Below, piece by piece: positions 43,068-53,527 of a stretch of DNA of 64,000 nt. A program made the translations under genes and the position numbers. Origin of the DNA: GCA-2861595 sp035536185 (GTDB lineage Bacteria; Actinomycetota; Acidimicrobiia; Acidimicrobiales; GCA-2861595). How positions within the stretch are numbered: position 1 is the stretch's first letter; each line of letters begins with the position of its first letter. Where the stretch lies: positions 1 through 64,000 of the forward strand of contig DATLOM010000005.1 of the NCBI GenBank assembly GCA_035536185.1, given 5' to 3'. The notes under the pieces are model-generated. The model saw only the letters and a list, made by a program, of their open reading frames with translations. It did no database searches and was not told where the DNA came from.

Positions 43068-44279
43068 ATGGGCGGGTACGCGGTCGTCCTGGGGGTGGCA
43101 GCTGTCACCACCTACGTCCTCGGCTTCCTCGTCCGGCGCATAGCCGTCCGGGTGGGCGCCGTCGTGCTCCCCGACGAGCGACGGGTCCACGCCCTCCCCA
43201 CGCCCACCGCCGGCGGCGCCGCCATGTTCGGCGCCCTCCTCCTGGCCATGTTCGTGGCCTCGCAGCTCCCGCAGTTCAGGCCGGTCTTCGAGGGTTCCTC
43301 CGAACCACTGGGGATCGTGCTGGCCGCCGGCGTGATCTTCATCGTGGGCCTGGTCGACGACATCAGGGACGTCTCGGCGCCGGCCAAGCTGGCCGGCCAG
43401 GTGCTGGCCGGCAGCGTGCTGTCGTTCCTCGGCGTGACCATGCTGTACTTCCGCGTCCCGTTCCTCGACATCGTGGCCATCTCGCCCGACCTCGCCCCCC
43501 TGCTGACCGTGCTTTGGGTGGCGGCCATCGCCAACGCCATCAACCTGGTCGACGGCCTCGACGGCCTGGCCGCCGGCGTGGTGGCCATCGCCGCCGCCGC
43601 CTTCTTCGTCTACGCCGACCGCCTGTTCAAGGCCGGCCTGCTCGGCGGCGACAACCTGGGGCCCCTGGTGGCCGTCATCGCCTGTGGTGTCTGCCTGGGC
43701 TTCCTGCCCCACAACTTCCACCCCGCCCGCATCTTCATGGGGGACGCCGGCGCCATGCTCCTGGGGCTGTTGATGGCCAGCTCCACCATGGTGGTGGGGG
43801 GGCGCACCGCCGATCAGTTCAGCGGCCAGACCTACTTCTTCTTCGCGCCCATGTTCATCCCGCTGTTCGTGCTCGGGGTGCCGATCCTCGACACCGCCTT
43901 CGCCATCGTCCGGCGATCGGTGCGCCGGACCAGTCTGTCCACGCCCGACAAGGAGCACCTCCACCACCGCCTCATGCGCCTGGGCCACGGGCACCGCCGG
44001 TCGGTGGTGATCCTGTGGGCCTGGACGGCCATCCTGTCGGGTCTGGTCCTCTTCCCCACCTTCACCAACGAGGGGAACGCGGTCATTCCCTTCGCCGCCG
44101 CCGGCCTGATGGTGGCCCTGTACACTCTTTTCCACCCCGGCGTCCGCCAGAAGGCGGAGACCGAGGCCGAGGCCCGGGCCCTCCAGGACGAGCGGGATGC
44201 CGTGGCCGGCCAGAGCGACGTGGCCCTGGCCGAGGTGGTGGCCATGGAGGACCGCCGTCGGGGCACCGGCGGCGCCTGA
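43068..44279 (+). CDS. wecA: Undecaprenyl-phosphate GlcNAc-1-P transferase
   Basis: The 403-residue membrane enzyme of the MraY/WecA family has LPDERRVHALPTPTAGGAAMF, VDDIRDVSAPAKLAGQ, ANAINLVDGLDGLAAG, FLPHNFHPARIFMGDAGAM and the HLHHRLMRLGH loop, with about ten helices. It starts polyprenyl-linked glycan synthesis, for cell-wall linkage in actinobacteria. Location upstream of the atp operon is typical of actinobacteria. The charged C-terminal tail of about 55 residues is extra. Confidence 0.94.
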   Translation: MGGYAVVLGVAAVTTYVLGFLVRRIAVRVGAVVLPDERRVHALPTPTAGGAAMFGALLLAMFVASQLPQFRPVFEGSSEPLGIVLAAGVIFIVGLVDDIRDVSAPAKLAGQVLAGSVLSFLGVTMLYFRVPFLDIVAISPDLAPLLTVLWVAAIANAINLVDGLDGLAAGVVAIAAAAFFVYADRLFKAGLLGGDNLGPLVAVIACGVCLGFLPHNFHPARIFMGDAGAMLLGLLMASSTMVVGGRTADQFSGQTYFFFAPMFIPLFVLGVPILDTAFAIVRRSVRRTSLSTPDKEHLHHRLMRLGHGHRRSVVILWAWTAILSGLVLFPTFTNEGNAVIPFAAAGLMVALYTLFHPGVRQKAETEAEARALQDERDAVAGQSDVALAEVVAMEDRRRGTGGA

Positions 44280-44281
44280 AC

Positions 44282-44311
44282 TTGCGGGTTTCTGCACCAC
44301 CACCGTAGATT
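44282..44311 (+). promoter_or_regulatory. Possible promoter of the ATP synthase operon
   Basis: TTGCGG (44282-44287) and TAGATT (44306-44311), 18 bp apart, lie in the 59-bp gap between wecA and atpZ. Transcription would begin near 44318, 20 nt before the TTG start. Confidence 0.45.
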
Positions 44312-44338
44312 CCGGTCGACGGAACAGGGGCTAACGGC

Positions 44339-44611
44339 TTGGATCTTCGCGACAAGCGCGAGCTGTACAACGGATTTGGGGACACACTGGCCCGGGCGGT
44401 CGAGTTCGTGGTGACCCCGATGCTGTTCGGCTTCGGTGGGCGCCTGGTCGACGGTTGGCTGGGCACCGGCGTGATCTTCACCGTGCTGCTGGCCGCCCTC
44501 GCCCTCGCCGGCACCAGCATCCGCATGTACTACGGCTACGAGGTGGCCATGAAGGCCCACGAGGCGAGCTCGCCCTGGGTCCACCGCGCAGAGCATGGCC
44601 AGACCCGTTGA
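44339..44611 (+). CDS. atpZ: AtpZ-like small membrane subunit
   Basis: The 90-residue product has two helices (FVVTPMLFGFGGRLVDGWLG; GVIFTVLLAALALAGTSI) and a polar tail, as in AtpZ. TTG 44339 follows AGGGG. AtpZ and AtpI assist c-ring assembly. The stop overlaps the next gene's TTG. Confidence 0.8.
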   Translation: MDLRDKRELYNGFGDTLARAVEFVVTPMLFGFGGRLVDGWLGTGVIFTVLLAALALAGTSIRMYYGYEVAMKAHEASSPWVHRAEHGQTR

Positions 44612-45054
44612 CGAGCACTACGCCTGAAGCGGTTCCCGAGGTGGAGAAGATGGTGGTGGCCGACATGGCCCGCCGGGCCCTGCCCATGGCGCCGCTCCTG
44701 CTCCTCGTCGGTGGCATCTTCTGGGGTCTCGACGGCCTGTTCTCCTCGGCCTACGGGTTCGCCCTCGCCCTCGCCAACCTTGCCCTCTCCGCTGCCCTAC
44801 TCAGCTGGGCGGCCCGTCGCGGCCTGTCGTTCCTGATGGCCACCGCCCTCGGCGGCTACCTGCTCCGCCTCGGCCTGCTCACGGTGGCCGTCCAGGCCGT
44901 CCGCAACAGCTCGTGGGTCGAGATGGTGCCTCTCGGGGTCACCATCCTCGTCACCCACCTCGGCCTCCTCTGGTGGGAGACGAGGCACCTGTCCATGTCC
45001 CTGGCGTTCCCCGCCCTCAAGCCGTCACCGGCGCCGGCCGCGCCGGGGAGCTGA
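44608..45054 (+). CDS. atpI: ATP synthase I-like subunit
   Basis: The 148-residue product has about four helices (MAPLLLLVGGIFWGLDGLF; YGFALALANLALSAALLSWAA; LSFLMATALGGYLLRLGLL; MVPLGVTILVTHLGLLWWE). TTG 44608 overlaps the upstream stop; GTG 44641 is possible. Position between atpZ and atpB supports AtpI. Confidence 0.78.
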   Translation: MTSTTPEAVPEVEKMVVADMARRALPMAPLLLLVGGIFWGLDGLFSSAYGFALALANLALSAALLSWAARRGLSFLMATALGGYLLRLGLLTVAVQAVRNSSWVEMVPLGVTILVTHLGLLWWETRHLSMSLAFPALKPSPAPAAPGS

Positions 45055-45059
45055 ACCAC

Positions 45060-45824
45060 ATGGCACTTGTCGCTCTGGAGTTCCCCCCGGTCAGCCATCT
45101 CATCGAGTGGCCCGACATGTTCGGCACCACCGGCCCGTTCGGGATCAACAAGGTGGTGCTGCTCACCTTCCTGGGCGCCATCCTGGTCGCCGGCTTCTAT
45201 CTCATCGCCGGTCGCAGCCGAAAGCTCGTCCCCACCGGCGCGCAGAACTTTGCCGAGACGGTCGTGGAGTTCATCCAGGAGGGCGTGGTCCTGCAGACCA
45301 TGGGGCCCGAGGGCCTCTACTGGACGCCGTTCCTGCTCACCCTGTTCAGCTTCATCTTCGTGACCAACATCTTCGGGATCATCCCGTTCATCCAGATGCC
45401 GGTGAACGCCCGGATGGCGCTGCCCGCCTTCCTGGCCATCGTCGTGTGGATCCTGTTCAACTTCATCGGGATCAAGAAGCAGGGCTTCTTCGGCTACTTC
45501 AAGTCGATGCTCTTCCCGCCGGGAGTGCCCAAGGCGCTCTACATCCTCGTCACGCCCATCGAGCTCGTGTCCACCATCTTCGTCCGGCCCCTCTCGCTTG
45601 CCGTCCGACTCTTCGCCAACATGCTGGCCGGCCACCTGCTCCTGGTCAGCTTCGCCGTCATCAGCGCCGCCCTCTTCGAGGCGACGGTGGTGGGAGCGGT
45701 GCTCCCCGGCGGCCTGCTCATCGCCCTGACCGGCTTCGAGATCCTCGTCGCCGTCCTCCAGGCCTTCATCTTCACCATTCTCGCCGCCGTCTACATCGGT
45801 GGCGCCATGCATCCCGAACACTGA
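45060..45824 (+). CDS. atpB: ATP synthase subunit a
   Basis: The 254-residue proton-channel subunit has five or six helices and the essential Arg in RPLSLAVRLFANMLAGH, with IFTILAAVYIGGAMHPEH at the end. It works with the c ring. Typical length; ATG 45060 follows atpI by 5 nt. Confidence 0.97.
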   Translation: MALVALEFPPVSHLIEWPDMFGTTGPFGINKVVLLTFLGAILVAGFYLIAGRSRKLVPTGAQNFAETVVEFIQEGVVLQTMGPEGLYWTPFLLTLFSFIFVTNIFGIIPFIQMPVNARMALPAFLAIVVWILFNFIGIKKQGFFGYFKSMLFPPGVPKALYILVTPIELVSTIFVRPLSLAVRLFANMLAGHLLLVSFAVISAALFEATVVGAVLPGGLLIALTGFEILVAVLQAFIFTILAAVYIGGAMHPEH

Positions 45825-45834
45825 GGAGAGGTAC

Positions 45835-46098
45835 TTGTTAGAGATATCTATGTTGGCAGAGCAGGATCCGGGCGAACTGGTCGCGGGCCTCACCGCCGTC
45901 GGACGAGGCATCGTCTACGGCGGGGCGGCCATCGGGCCGGGAATCGGCATCGGCATCGTGGTGGGCAACGCCATAACCGCCATGGCCCGCCAGCCCGAGT
46001 CCGCCGGCATGGTGCGCACCACCATGTTCCTCGGTATCGCCTTCACCGAGGCCCTCGCGCTGTTCGGCTTCGTCCTCTCCTTCATCATCTCGGGCTGA
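45835..46098 (+). CDS. atpE: ATP synthase subunit c
   Basis: The 87-residue hairpin has a first helix with GRGIVYGGAAIGPGIGIGIVVG, polar loop RQPE, and a second with FLGIAFTEALALFGFVLSF, whose Glu carries the proton. The surrounding residues show no sodium-binding Gln/Thr pattern. TTG 45835 is preferred because GAGGAGAG lies 4 nt upstream; ATG 45850 would remove five residues. Confidence 0.95.
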   Translation: MLEISMLAEQDPGELVAGLTAVGRGIVYGGAAIGPGIGIGIVVGNAITAMARQPESAGMVRTTMFLGIAFTEALALFGFVLSFIISG

Positions 46099-46108
46099 GG
46101 GGCCGGCC

Positions 46109-46792
46109 ATGCGCATTCGAGCGCTCACCGCGGCCGCCCTGCTCGCCGTCCTCAGCGTGTTCGCCGTCGGCGGGGTCGCCACCGCCCAGGAGGCGCCGGC
46201 CGAGGAGGAGCACGGAGAGTCGAAGGCCACCCACGCAGGGGAGGAGTGCATAGAGATCCTGGAGAAGGGCGGCAAGGCCGAGCAGTGCCACGACGCCCCG
46301 AGCCCCATCATCCCCGAGACCAAGGAGATCGTCTGGGGCTCCATCTCCTTCCTCGCCGTGCTCTTCCTCATGATGAAGTTCGCCTACCCGGCGCTCAAGA
46401 AGACCATGGATGCCCGCACCGAGAAGATACGCGGCAACCTCGACGAGGCCGAGCGGGTGAAGGACGAGGCGGCCAAGGTGCTGGAGGACTACAAGCGCCA
46501 GCTGGCCGACGCCCGTAACGAGTCGAATCGCATCATCGAAGAGGCCCGCCAGACGGCCGAGCAGCTACGCCGCGACCTCATGCAGCGAGCCGAGGCCGAG
46601 GTGGCCGAGCTGCGCCAGAAGACCCGCGACGACATCGCCGCCGCCCAGGAGCGGGCCATGGCCGACCTGCAGTCCCGCGTCGGCGACATGGCCATCGAGC
46701 TGGCCGAGAAGGTCGTGGAGGCCAACCTCGACCGCGATGCCAACATGCGCCTCATAGACAGCTACATCGCCCAGGTGGGCAGCTCCTCCTAA
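46109..46792 (+). CDS. atpF: ATP synthase subunit b with signal-like extension
   Basis: The 227-residue subunit has a signal-peptide-like N-terminus (IRALTAAALLAVLSVFAVGG), an acidic periplasmic segment with two Cys (CIEILEKGGKAEQC), the normal membrane helix (GSISFLAVLFLMMKFAY) and the long coiled-coil stalk. Usual b subunits begin at the membrane helix and have about 160-180 residues. The added segment of about 65 residues may be cleaved or form a disulphide. Confidence 0.93.
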   Translation: MRIRALTAAALLAVLSVFAVGGVATAQEAPAEEEHGESKATHAGEECIEILEKGGKAEQCHDAPSPIIPETKEIVWGSISFLAVLFLMMKFAYPALKKTMDARTEKIRGNLDEAERVKDEAAKVLEDYKRQLADARNESNRIIEEARQTAEQLRRDLMQRAEAEVAELRQKTRDDIAAAQERAMADLQSRVGDMAIELAEKVVEANLDRDANMRLIDSYIAQVGSSS

Positions 46793-47322
46793 TGAGCACA
46801 TCCTCCCGGGTCGACGCCTACGCGTCAGCTTTGTTCGAGGTGGCCCGGGCCGAGGGCGCGCTCGACACGGTCGAGGAGGAGCTGTTCCGTGTCGCCCGTA
46901 CCTTCGAGGGCAGCGACGAGCTGCGCTCCACCCTGACCGATCAGGCCATCCCGGTGGAGATGCGCCAGGGCATCGTCGAGCAGCTGCTCGGAGACCGGGC
47001 CTCGCCCGTCACCACCTCACTCGTCTCCTTCGTGGTCGGCGCCGGCCGGGCGCGCGACCTGCCCGCCATCATCGATCGCCTGGTCGAAGAAGCGGCCGAG
47101 CAGCGGGACGAGGTCGTGGCCGAGGTGCGCTCCGCCGTCCCCCTCGGCGACGAGCAGAAGACCCGCCTGGCCGCCGCCCTCTCGGAGGCGACCAAGAAGA
47201 AGGTGAGCGTCAAGGTCATCGAGGACCCCAGCGTCCTCGGCGGCCTCATCGCCACCATCGGCGACACCGTCATCGACGGCTCCATTCGCCACCGTCTCGA
47301 CCAGATGAAGGAATCGTTTTAG
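46792..47322 (+). CDS. atpH: ATP synthase subunit delta
   Basis: The 176-residue stator subunit shows RVDAYASALFEVARAEG at the start and KVIEDPSVLGGLIATIGDTVIDGSIRHRLDQM at the end, the family signature. It overlaps atpF by one base (TAATG). It is not fused to b, unlike in mycobacteria. Confidence 0.96.
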   Translation: MSTSSRVDAYASALFEVARAEGALDTVEEELFRVARTFEGSDELRSTLTDQAIPVEMRQGIVEQLLGDRASPVTTSLVSFVVGAGRARDLPAIIDRLVEEAAEQRDEVVAEVRSAVPLGDEQKTRLAAALSEATKKKVSVKVIEDPSVLGGLIATIGDTVIDGSIRHRLDQMKESF

Positions 47323-47339
47323 ATGAAGGAAAGCTATTA

Positions 47340-49043
<1,704 letters not shown>

Positions 49044-49057
49044 CGCCCGCGGGCGGA

Positions 49058-49196
49058 GTTGGGGCCTCGGGTACGCCAGTGACGGCACCGGGCGGGGATG
49101 GGGCCCCCGCCTCGGGGAGGAGGACGGGGACGTCGGGTGCGCCAGTGACGGCACCGGGCGGGGATGGGGCCCCCGCCTCGGGGAGGAGGACGGGGT
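49058..49196 (+). repeat. 66-bp tandem repeat between atpA and atpG
   Basis: GCCAGTGACGGCACCGGGCG begins at 49075 and again at 49141 (period 66), with both copies nearly identical over about 55 bp including GGGGCCCCCGCCTCGGGG. A partial unit precedes the first. It fills the only long gap inside the ATP synthase operon (182 bp) and is very GC-rich, so RNA structure is likely. Confidence 0.85.
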
Positions 49197-49225
49197 TGGG
49201 GCCCCGTCCGGGGAAAAGAACATAG

Positions 49226-50227
49226 ATGGCAGGGGGCAAGGAGCGGATCCTCCGCCGGCGCATCAAGAGCGTCCAGTCCACCAAGAAGATCACCAAGGCG
49301 ATGGAGCTCATCGCCGCCAGCCGGATCGTCAAGGCCCAGCAGCGCGTGGCCGCGGCCCGCCCGTACAGCGAGCAGATCACCGAGGTCATCCGCAGCCTGG
49401 CCGCCGGTGGGGCCGAGCTGGACCACCCCCTGTTGCGCGAGCCGAAGGACGTCGGCAAGGTGGCCTTCGTGGTCGTCACCGCCGACCGCGGCCTGGCCGG
49501 CGCCTACAACACCAACGTCATCCGCGCCGCCGAGCGGGCCCTCAAAGCCGAGCAGGACAAAGGCCGTGGCTACTCCCTGGTCCTCGCCGGCAAGAAGGGC
49601 GAGAGCTACTTCCGCTTCCGCGGCTACGACATCGACGCCACCTTCTCGGGGATGAGCGAGCAGCCCACCTACGAGGACGCCCGCGAGGTGGCGGCGGTGG
49701 TCACCAAGGCCTTCGAGGACGGTGAGGTCGGCCTCGTCTACCTGGCCTACACCCAGTTCCTCTCGGCCGGCACCCAGAAGGTCCAGGTGCGCCAGTTCAT
49801 GCCCCTCGACCAGGCCGCCCTGGAGGACGCTCCGGAGAGCGAGACCGGCGGCGCCGCGGCCGCCTACGAGTTCGAGCCGGCGCCGGCCGAGATCCTCGAG
49901 CGCCTGCTGCCCCGTTACGTGGAGGCCCGGTTGTTCGCGGCCATGCTCGACGCCGCCGCCTCCGAGCACGCGGCCCGGCAGCGGGCCATGAAGTCGGCCA
50001 CCGACAACGCCGAGGAGCTGATCACCAAGCTGTCGCGGGTCATGAACCGGGCCCGCCAGGAGAGCATCACCACCGAGATCATGGAGATCGCCGGCGGCGC
50101 CGAGGCGCTGCGCCAAGGCGGGTCTGGTGAGGTGGACTACATGCCCGACAACCTCACCAGCCGCGACGTGCTGCCCGACCAAATCGACCCGTCCCAACGC
50201 CGTAAGAAGAAAAGAGTGAACCAGTGA
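49226..50227 (+). CDS. atpG: ATP synthase subunit gamma
   Basis: The 333-residue rotor subunit has KSVQSTKKITKAMELIAASRI at the start and ELITKLSRVMNRARQESITTEIMEI near the end, the paired coiled coil. It is about 40 residues longer than E. coli gamma; an acidic Ala-rich insert (LEDAPESETGGAAAAYEFEP) near residue 205 explains part of this, as in other actinobacteria. It overlaps atpD by GTGA. Confidence 0.96.
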   Translation: MAGGKERILRRRIKSVQSTKKITKAMELIAASRIVKAQQRVAAARPYSEQITEVIRSLAAGGAELDHPLLREPKDVGKVAFVVVTADRGLAGAYNTNVIRAAERALKAEQDKGRGYSLVLAGKKGESYFRFRGYDIDATFSGMSEQPTYEDAREVAAVVTKAFEDGEVGLVYLAYTQFLSAGTQKVQVRQFMPLDQAALEDAPESETGGAAAAYEFEPAPAEILERLLPRYVEARLFAAMLDAAASEHAARQRAMKSATDNAEELITKLSRVMNRARQESITTEIMEIAGGAEALRQGGSGEVDYMPDNLTSRDVLPDQIDPSQRRKKKRVNQ

Positions 50228-51666
50228 CCGTCACCGAAGCGCAGCCCACCGAGGAGACCACGCGCAAGGAGGGCCGGGTCGTGGCCATCGCCGGCCCTGT
50301 CGTCGACGTGGAGTTCCCGCCCGACCACCTGCCCGAGATCAACACCGCAGTGGAGTTCGAGGTGGAGATGGAGGGCGAGACCACCAAGATCACCGCCGAG
50401 GTGGCTCAGCAGATCGGTGACTCGAGGGTACGGGCCATCTGCCTCAAGCCCACGGACGGGCTCAAGCGGGGCGCCACGGTCGTGAACACCGGCCACGGCA
50501 TCCGGATGCCCGTCGGCCCCGGTGTGCTCGGCCACGTGTTCAACGTCATCGGCGAGCCCCTGGACACCGACAACGTCGAGGGCATCGAGGACCACTGGGA
50601 CATCCACCGGGACCCGCCCGCCTTCCAGGACCTCGAGCCCAAGCGCCAGATGTTCGAGACGGGGATCAAGGTCATCGACCTGCTCGAGCCCTACGCCCAG
50701 GGCGGCAAGATCGGCCTGTTCGGTGGCGCCGGCGTCGGCAAGACGGTGCTCATCACCGAGATGATCCGGCGGGTGGCCGAGCAGCACGGCGGCGTGTCGG
50801 TGTTCGCCGGCGTGGGCGAGCGGACTCGTGAGGGCACCGACCTCTGGCTGGAGATGCAGGAGTCCGGGGTCATCGAAAAGGCCGCCCTCTGCTACGGCCA
50901 GATGGACGAGCCGCCGGGCGTGCGCCTGCGTGTCGCCCTCTCCGCCCTCACCATGGCCGAATACTTCCGCGACGTACGCCAGCAAGACGTGCTGTTGTTC
51001 GTGGACAACATCTTCCGCTTCGTGCAGGCCGGCTCGGAGGTGTCCACCCTCCTCGGGCGCATGCCCTCGGCCGTGGGCTACCAGCCCACCCTGGCCGACG
51101 AGATGGGCGAGCTGCAGGAGCGCATCACCTCCACCAGAGGCCGTTCCATCACCTCCCTGCAGGCGGTGTACGTCCCTGCCGACGACTACACCGACCCCGC
51201 CCCGTTCACGACGTTCACCCACCTGGACGCCACCACCGAGCTGTCCCGCGACATCGCCTCCCTCGCCATCTACCCGGCCGTCGACCCCCTGGCCTCGTCG
51301 TCGTCGATCCTCGCCCCCGAGGTGGTGGGGGACCGCCACTACGAGGTGGCCCAGCGGGTCAAGGAGGTGCTCCAGCGCTACCGGGAGCTGCAGGACATCA
51401 TCGCCATCCTGGGCCTCGACGAGCTGTCCGAGGAAGACCGCATCTCGGTCAACCGGGCCCGGCGCATCCAGCGCTTCCTGTCCCAGCCCATGTTCGTGGC
51501 CGAGGTCTTCACCGGTCTTCCCGGCGTCTACACCCCCGTCGAGGAGACCATCGAGTCCTTCGAGATGCTGGTGAACGGCGATCTCGACGACCTGCCCGAG
51601 CAGGCCTTCCTGAACGTCGGTGGTGCCGAGTCGGCCCAGGCCAAGGCCAAGAAGCTGCAGGAGTAG
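50224..51666 (+). CDS. atpD: ATP synthase subunit beta
   Basis: The 480-residue catalytic subunit has GGAGVGKTVLITEMI (Walker A), GERTREG with the catalytic Glu, and LLFVDNIFRFVQAGSE. Length and motifs are canonical. GTG 50224 is coupled to the atpG stop. Confidence 0.98.
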   Translation: MTVTEAQPTEETTRKEGRVVAIAGPVVDVEFPPDHLPEINTAVEFEVEMEGETTKITAEVAQQIGDSRVRAICLKPTDGLKRGATVVNTGHGIRMPVGPGVLGHVFNVIGEPLDTDNVEGIEDHWDIHRDPPAFQDLEPKRQMFETGIKVIDLLEPYAQGGKIGLFGGAGVGKTVLITEMIRRVAEQHGGVSVFAGVGERTREGTDLWLEMQESGVIEKAALCYGQMDEPPGVRLRVALSALTMAEYFRDVRQQDVLLFVDNIFRFVQAGSEVSTLLGRMPSAVGYQPTLADEMGELQERITSTRGRSITSLQAVYVPADDYTDPAPFTTFTHLDATTELSRDIASLAIYPAVDPLASSSSILAPEVVGDRHYEVAQRVKEVLQRYRELQDIIAILGLDELSEEDRISVNRARRIQRFLSQPMFVAEVFTGLPGVYTPVEETIESFEMLVNGDLDDLPEQAFLNVGGAESAQAKAKKLQE

Positions 51667-51672
51667 CCGGCC

Positions 51673-52116
51673 GTGGCCCTGGAAGTGGAGCTGGTCTCCC
51701 CCGAACGCATCCTGTTCTCCGGCGAGGCCGAGATGGTCGTCTGTCGCACCTCCGACGGCGAGATCGCCTTCCTCACCGGCCACGCCCCGTTCCTCGGTGC
51801 CCTGGGCATCGGCATCGTGCGGGTCCACCAAACCGCCGGCGACGTTCTCAAAGCCGCGGTGCACGGCGGCTTCGTGCAGGTCAAGGACAACAAGGTGATC
51901 GTCCTCTCCGACGTGGCCGAGCTGCCCGACCAGATCGACGCCGCCCGGGCCCGCCAGTCCCTGGAGGACGCGCAGCGAAAGCTGTCCTCCGGCGGGGGTG
52001 CCGGCGCCGGCGAGGACGGCGAGGACGCCGAGGAGGAGGCCAACGCCCAGCTCCAGAGGGCCCAGGTCCGCCTGGAGCTGGCCGGCCAGCCCGAAGGCGC
52101 CTCCGCACGCCACTGA
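51673..52116 (+). CDS. atpC: ATP synthase subunit epsilon
   Basis: The 147-residue subunit has the beta-barrel start LEVELVSPERILFSGEAEMV and LTGHAPFLGALG, and the C-terminal helical hairpin with an Ala/Gly/Glu-rich linker (SSGGGAGAGEDGEDAEEE) between helices, longer than usual. It ends the operon. Confidence 0.95.
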   Translation: MALEVELVSPERILFSGEAEMVVCRTSDGEIAFLTGHAPFLGALGIGIVRVHQTAGDVLKAAVHGGFVQVKDNKVIVLSDVAELPDQIDAARARQSLEDAQRKLSSGGGAGAGEDGEDAEEEANAQLQRAQVRLELAGQPEGASARH

Positions 52117-52122
52117 CGCGAC

Positions 52123-52135
52123 TCCCCACGGGGGA
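52123..52135 (+). terminator. Short stem-loop after atpC
   Basis: TCCCC-ACG-GGGGA forms a 5-bp stem 7 nt after the atpC stop. No clear U-run follows; Rho-dependent ending of the atp operon is equally likely. Confidence 0.35.
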
Positions 52136-52310
52136 TCTCTGTGCAGAAAGCGCTGTGATCCGGCTCGTGCGAAGAGGAATCACGACGCTTGCTGCACATC
52201 CGTGACCATTGGTCCCGCGAGGCCGCTGGTGCGACCCACTCAACGACTCAGCTGCGGATGGTCACCGGCCGACGAGGCGGCTGCTGCCAACCGCCAAAGT
52301 AGAGCAACAT

Positions 52311-53513
52311 ATGAACATGACCTTCACCGCAACACCTGCCGCGACCGCTGATCCGACCACTACCCGCTGGGTGGCCATGGGCCAATCGGCCGATCCCGAT
52401 GCCACCAGGGCGGGTGCCGATGCGGCCCGCAAGGCCCTCCAGAACGAAGACCCGCGTCTCCTCGTGGTGTTCTGCTCCGAGTCCTACGATCTCAAGGCGC
52501 TCCTGCTGGGGATCAACGGCGAGTCGGGCGGCGTCCCCCTCATCGGCTGCTCGACCGCCGGCGAGATCGCCACGTCGGGCCCGTCCGACGCCAGCGTGGT
52601 CGTCATCGCGCTGGGCGGCGCCGGCTTCTCGGCCGCCACCGGCTTCGGCCTGAACTCCGACGGGCTCCGTGAGGCGGCGACCGAGGCGGCCGCCTGCGCG
52701 GCGTTGACCGAGGACCGGGCCCATCGGGTTCTCCTCGTCCTGAGCGACGGTCTGGGCGGTGACCAGATGGAGGTCGTGCGCGGGGCCTACGGCGTGGTGG
52801 GGACCGAGGTGCCGCTGGTCGGCGGCTGCGCCGGCGACGACCTCAAGATGAAGGGCACCTACCAGCTCGTGGGTGACCAGGTCCTGCAGGGAGCGGTGGT
52901 ATGTGCTGCCCTCGGTTCGGACGCGCCCATGGGCATCGGTGTCCAGCACGGCTGGCGGAAGGTGGGCGAGCCGATGGTGGTCACCTCGAGCGGCTCCAAC
53001 CGGGTGCACACCCTCGACGACCAGCCCGCCCTCGACGTCTACCTCCAGCGCCTCGATGCTCCTGCGGAGGCCGGCACGGATCACGCCGCTTTCACCCGCT
53101 TCGCCCTCACCCACCCCTTGGGCCTCAGCCGGCGCAGTGGGGAAGAGGTCCGCTTCGTCGCCGACGCCAACTTCGAAGATCGCTCCATCGGCTGCATCGC
53201 CGAAGTGCCCCAGGGCGGGCTGGCGTGGATGATGGAGGGAGACGACGACTCCGTGCTGGCGGCCACCGATGTGGCCTGCAACGACGCTCTCGCCGCCCTC
53301 GGTGGCGACCCGCCCCTCGGGCTCGTGGCCTTCGACTGCATCGCCCGGCGCGGCGTCCTGGGTGACGAGGGGATCAACCGCGAGGTCGACCGGATAGCCA
53401 CCCACGCCGGCGGTGCTCCTGTCGCCGGGTTCTACACCTACGGCGAGATCGCCCGGACCAGGGGCATGAGCGGGTTCCACAACCAGACCCTCGTCGTGCT
53501 GGCCCTCGGTTGA
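52311..53513 (+). CDS. FIST-domain sensor protein
   Basis: The 400-residue product has FIST_N (about residues 25-240: PRLLVVFCSESYDLKALL, GCSTAGEIATSG, VPLVGGCAGDD) and FIST_C (about 245-395: VASYGEI-type end as GFYTYGEIARTRG, FHNQTLVVLALG). FIST domains are thought to sense small ligands such as amino acids, and act as sensory partners. No membrane segment. ATG 52311 is used. The next gene, 14 bp away, makes or breaks cyclic di-GMP, so FIST probably controls it. Confidence 0.93.
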   Translation: MNMTFTATPAATADPTTTRWVAMGQSADPDATRAGADAARKALQNEDPRLLVVFCSESYDLKALLLGINGESGGVPLIGCSTAGEIATSGPSDASVVVIALGGAGFSAATGFGLNSDGLREAATEAAACAALTEDRAHRVLLVLSDGLGGDQMEVVRGAYGVVGTEVPLVGGCAGDDLKMKGTYQLVGDQVLQGAVVCAALGSDAPMGIGVQHGWRKVGEPMVVTSSGSNRVHTLDDQPALDVYLQRLDAPAEAGTDHAAFTRFALTHPLGLSRRSGEEVRFVADANFEDRSIGCIAEVPQGGLAWMMEGDDDSVLAATDVACNDALAALGGDPPLGLVAFDCIARRGVLGDEGINREVDRIATHAGGAPVAGFYTYGEIARTRGMSGFHNQTLVVLALG

Positions 53514-53527
53514 TCTGGTTGGTCTGA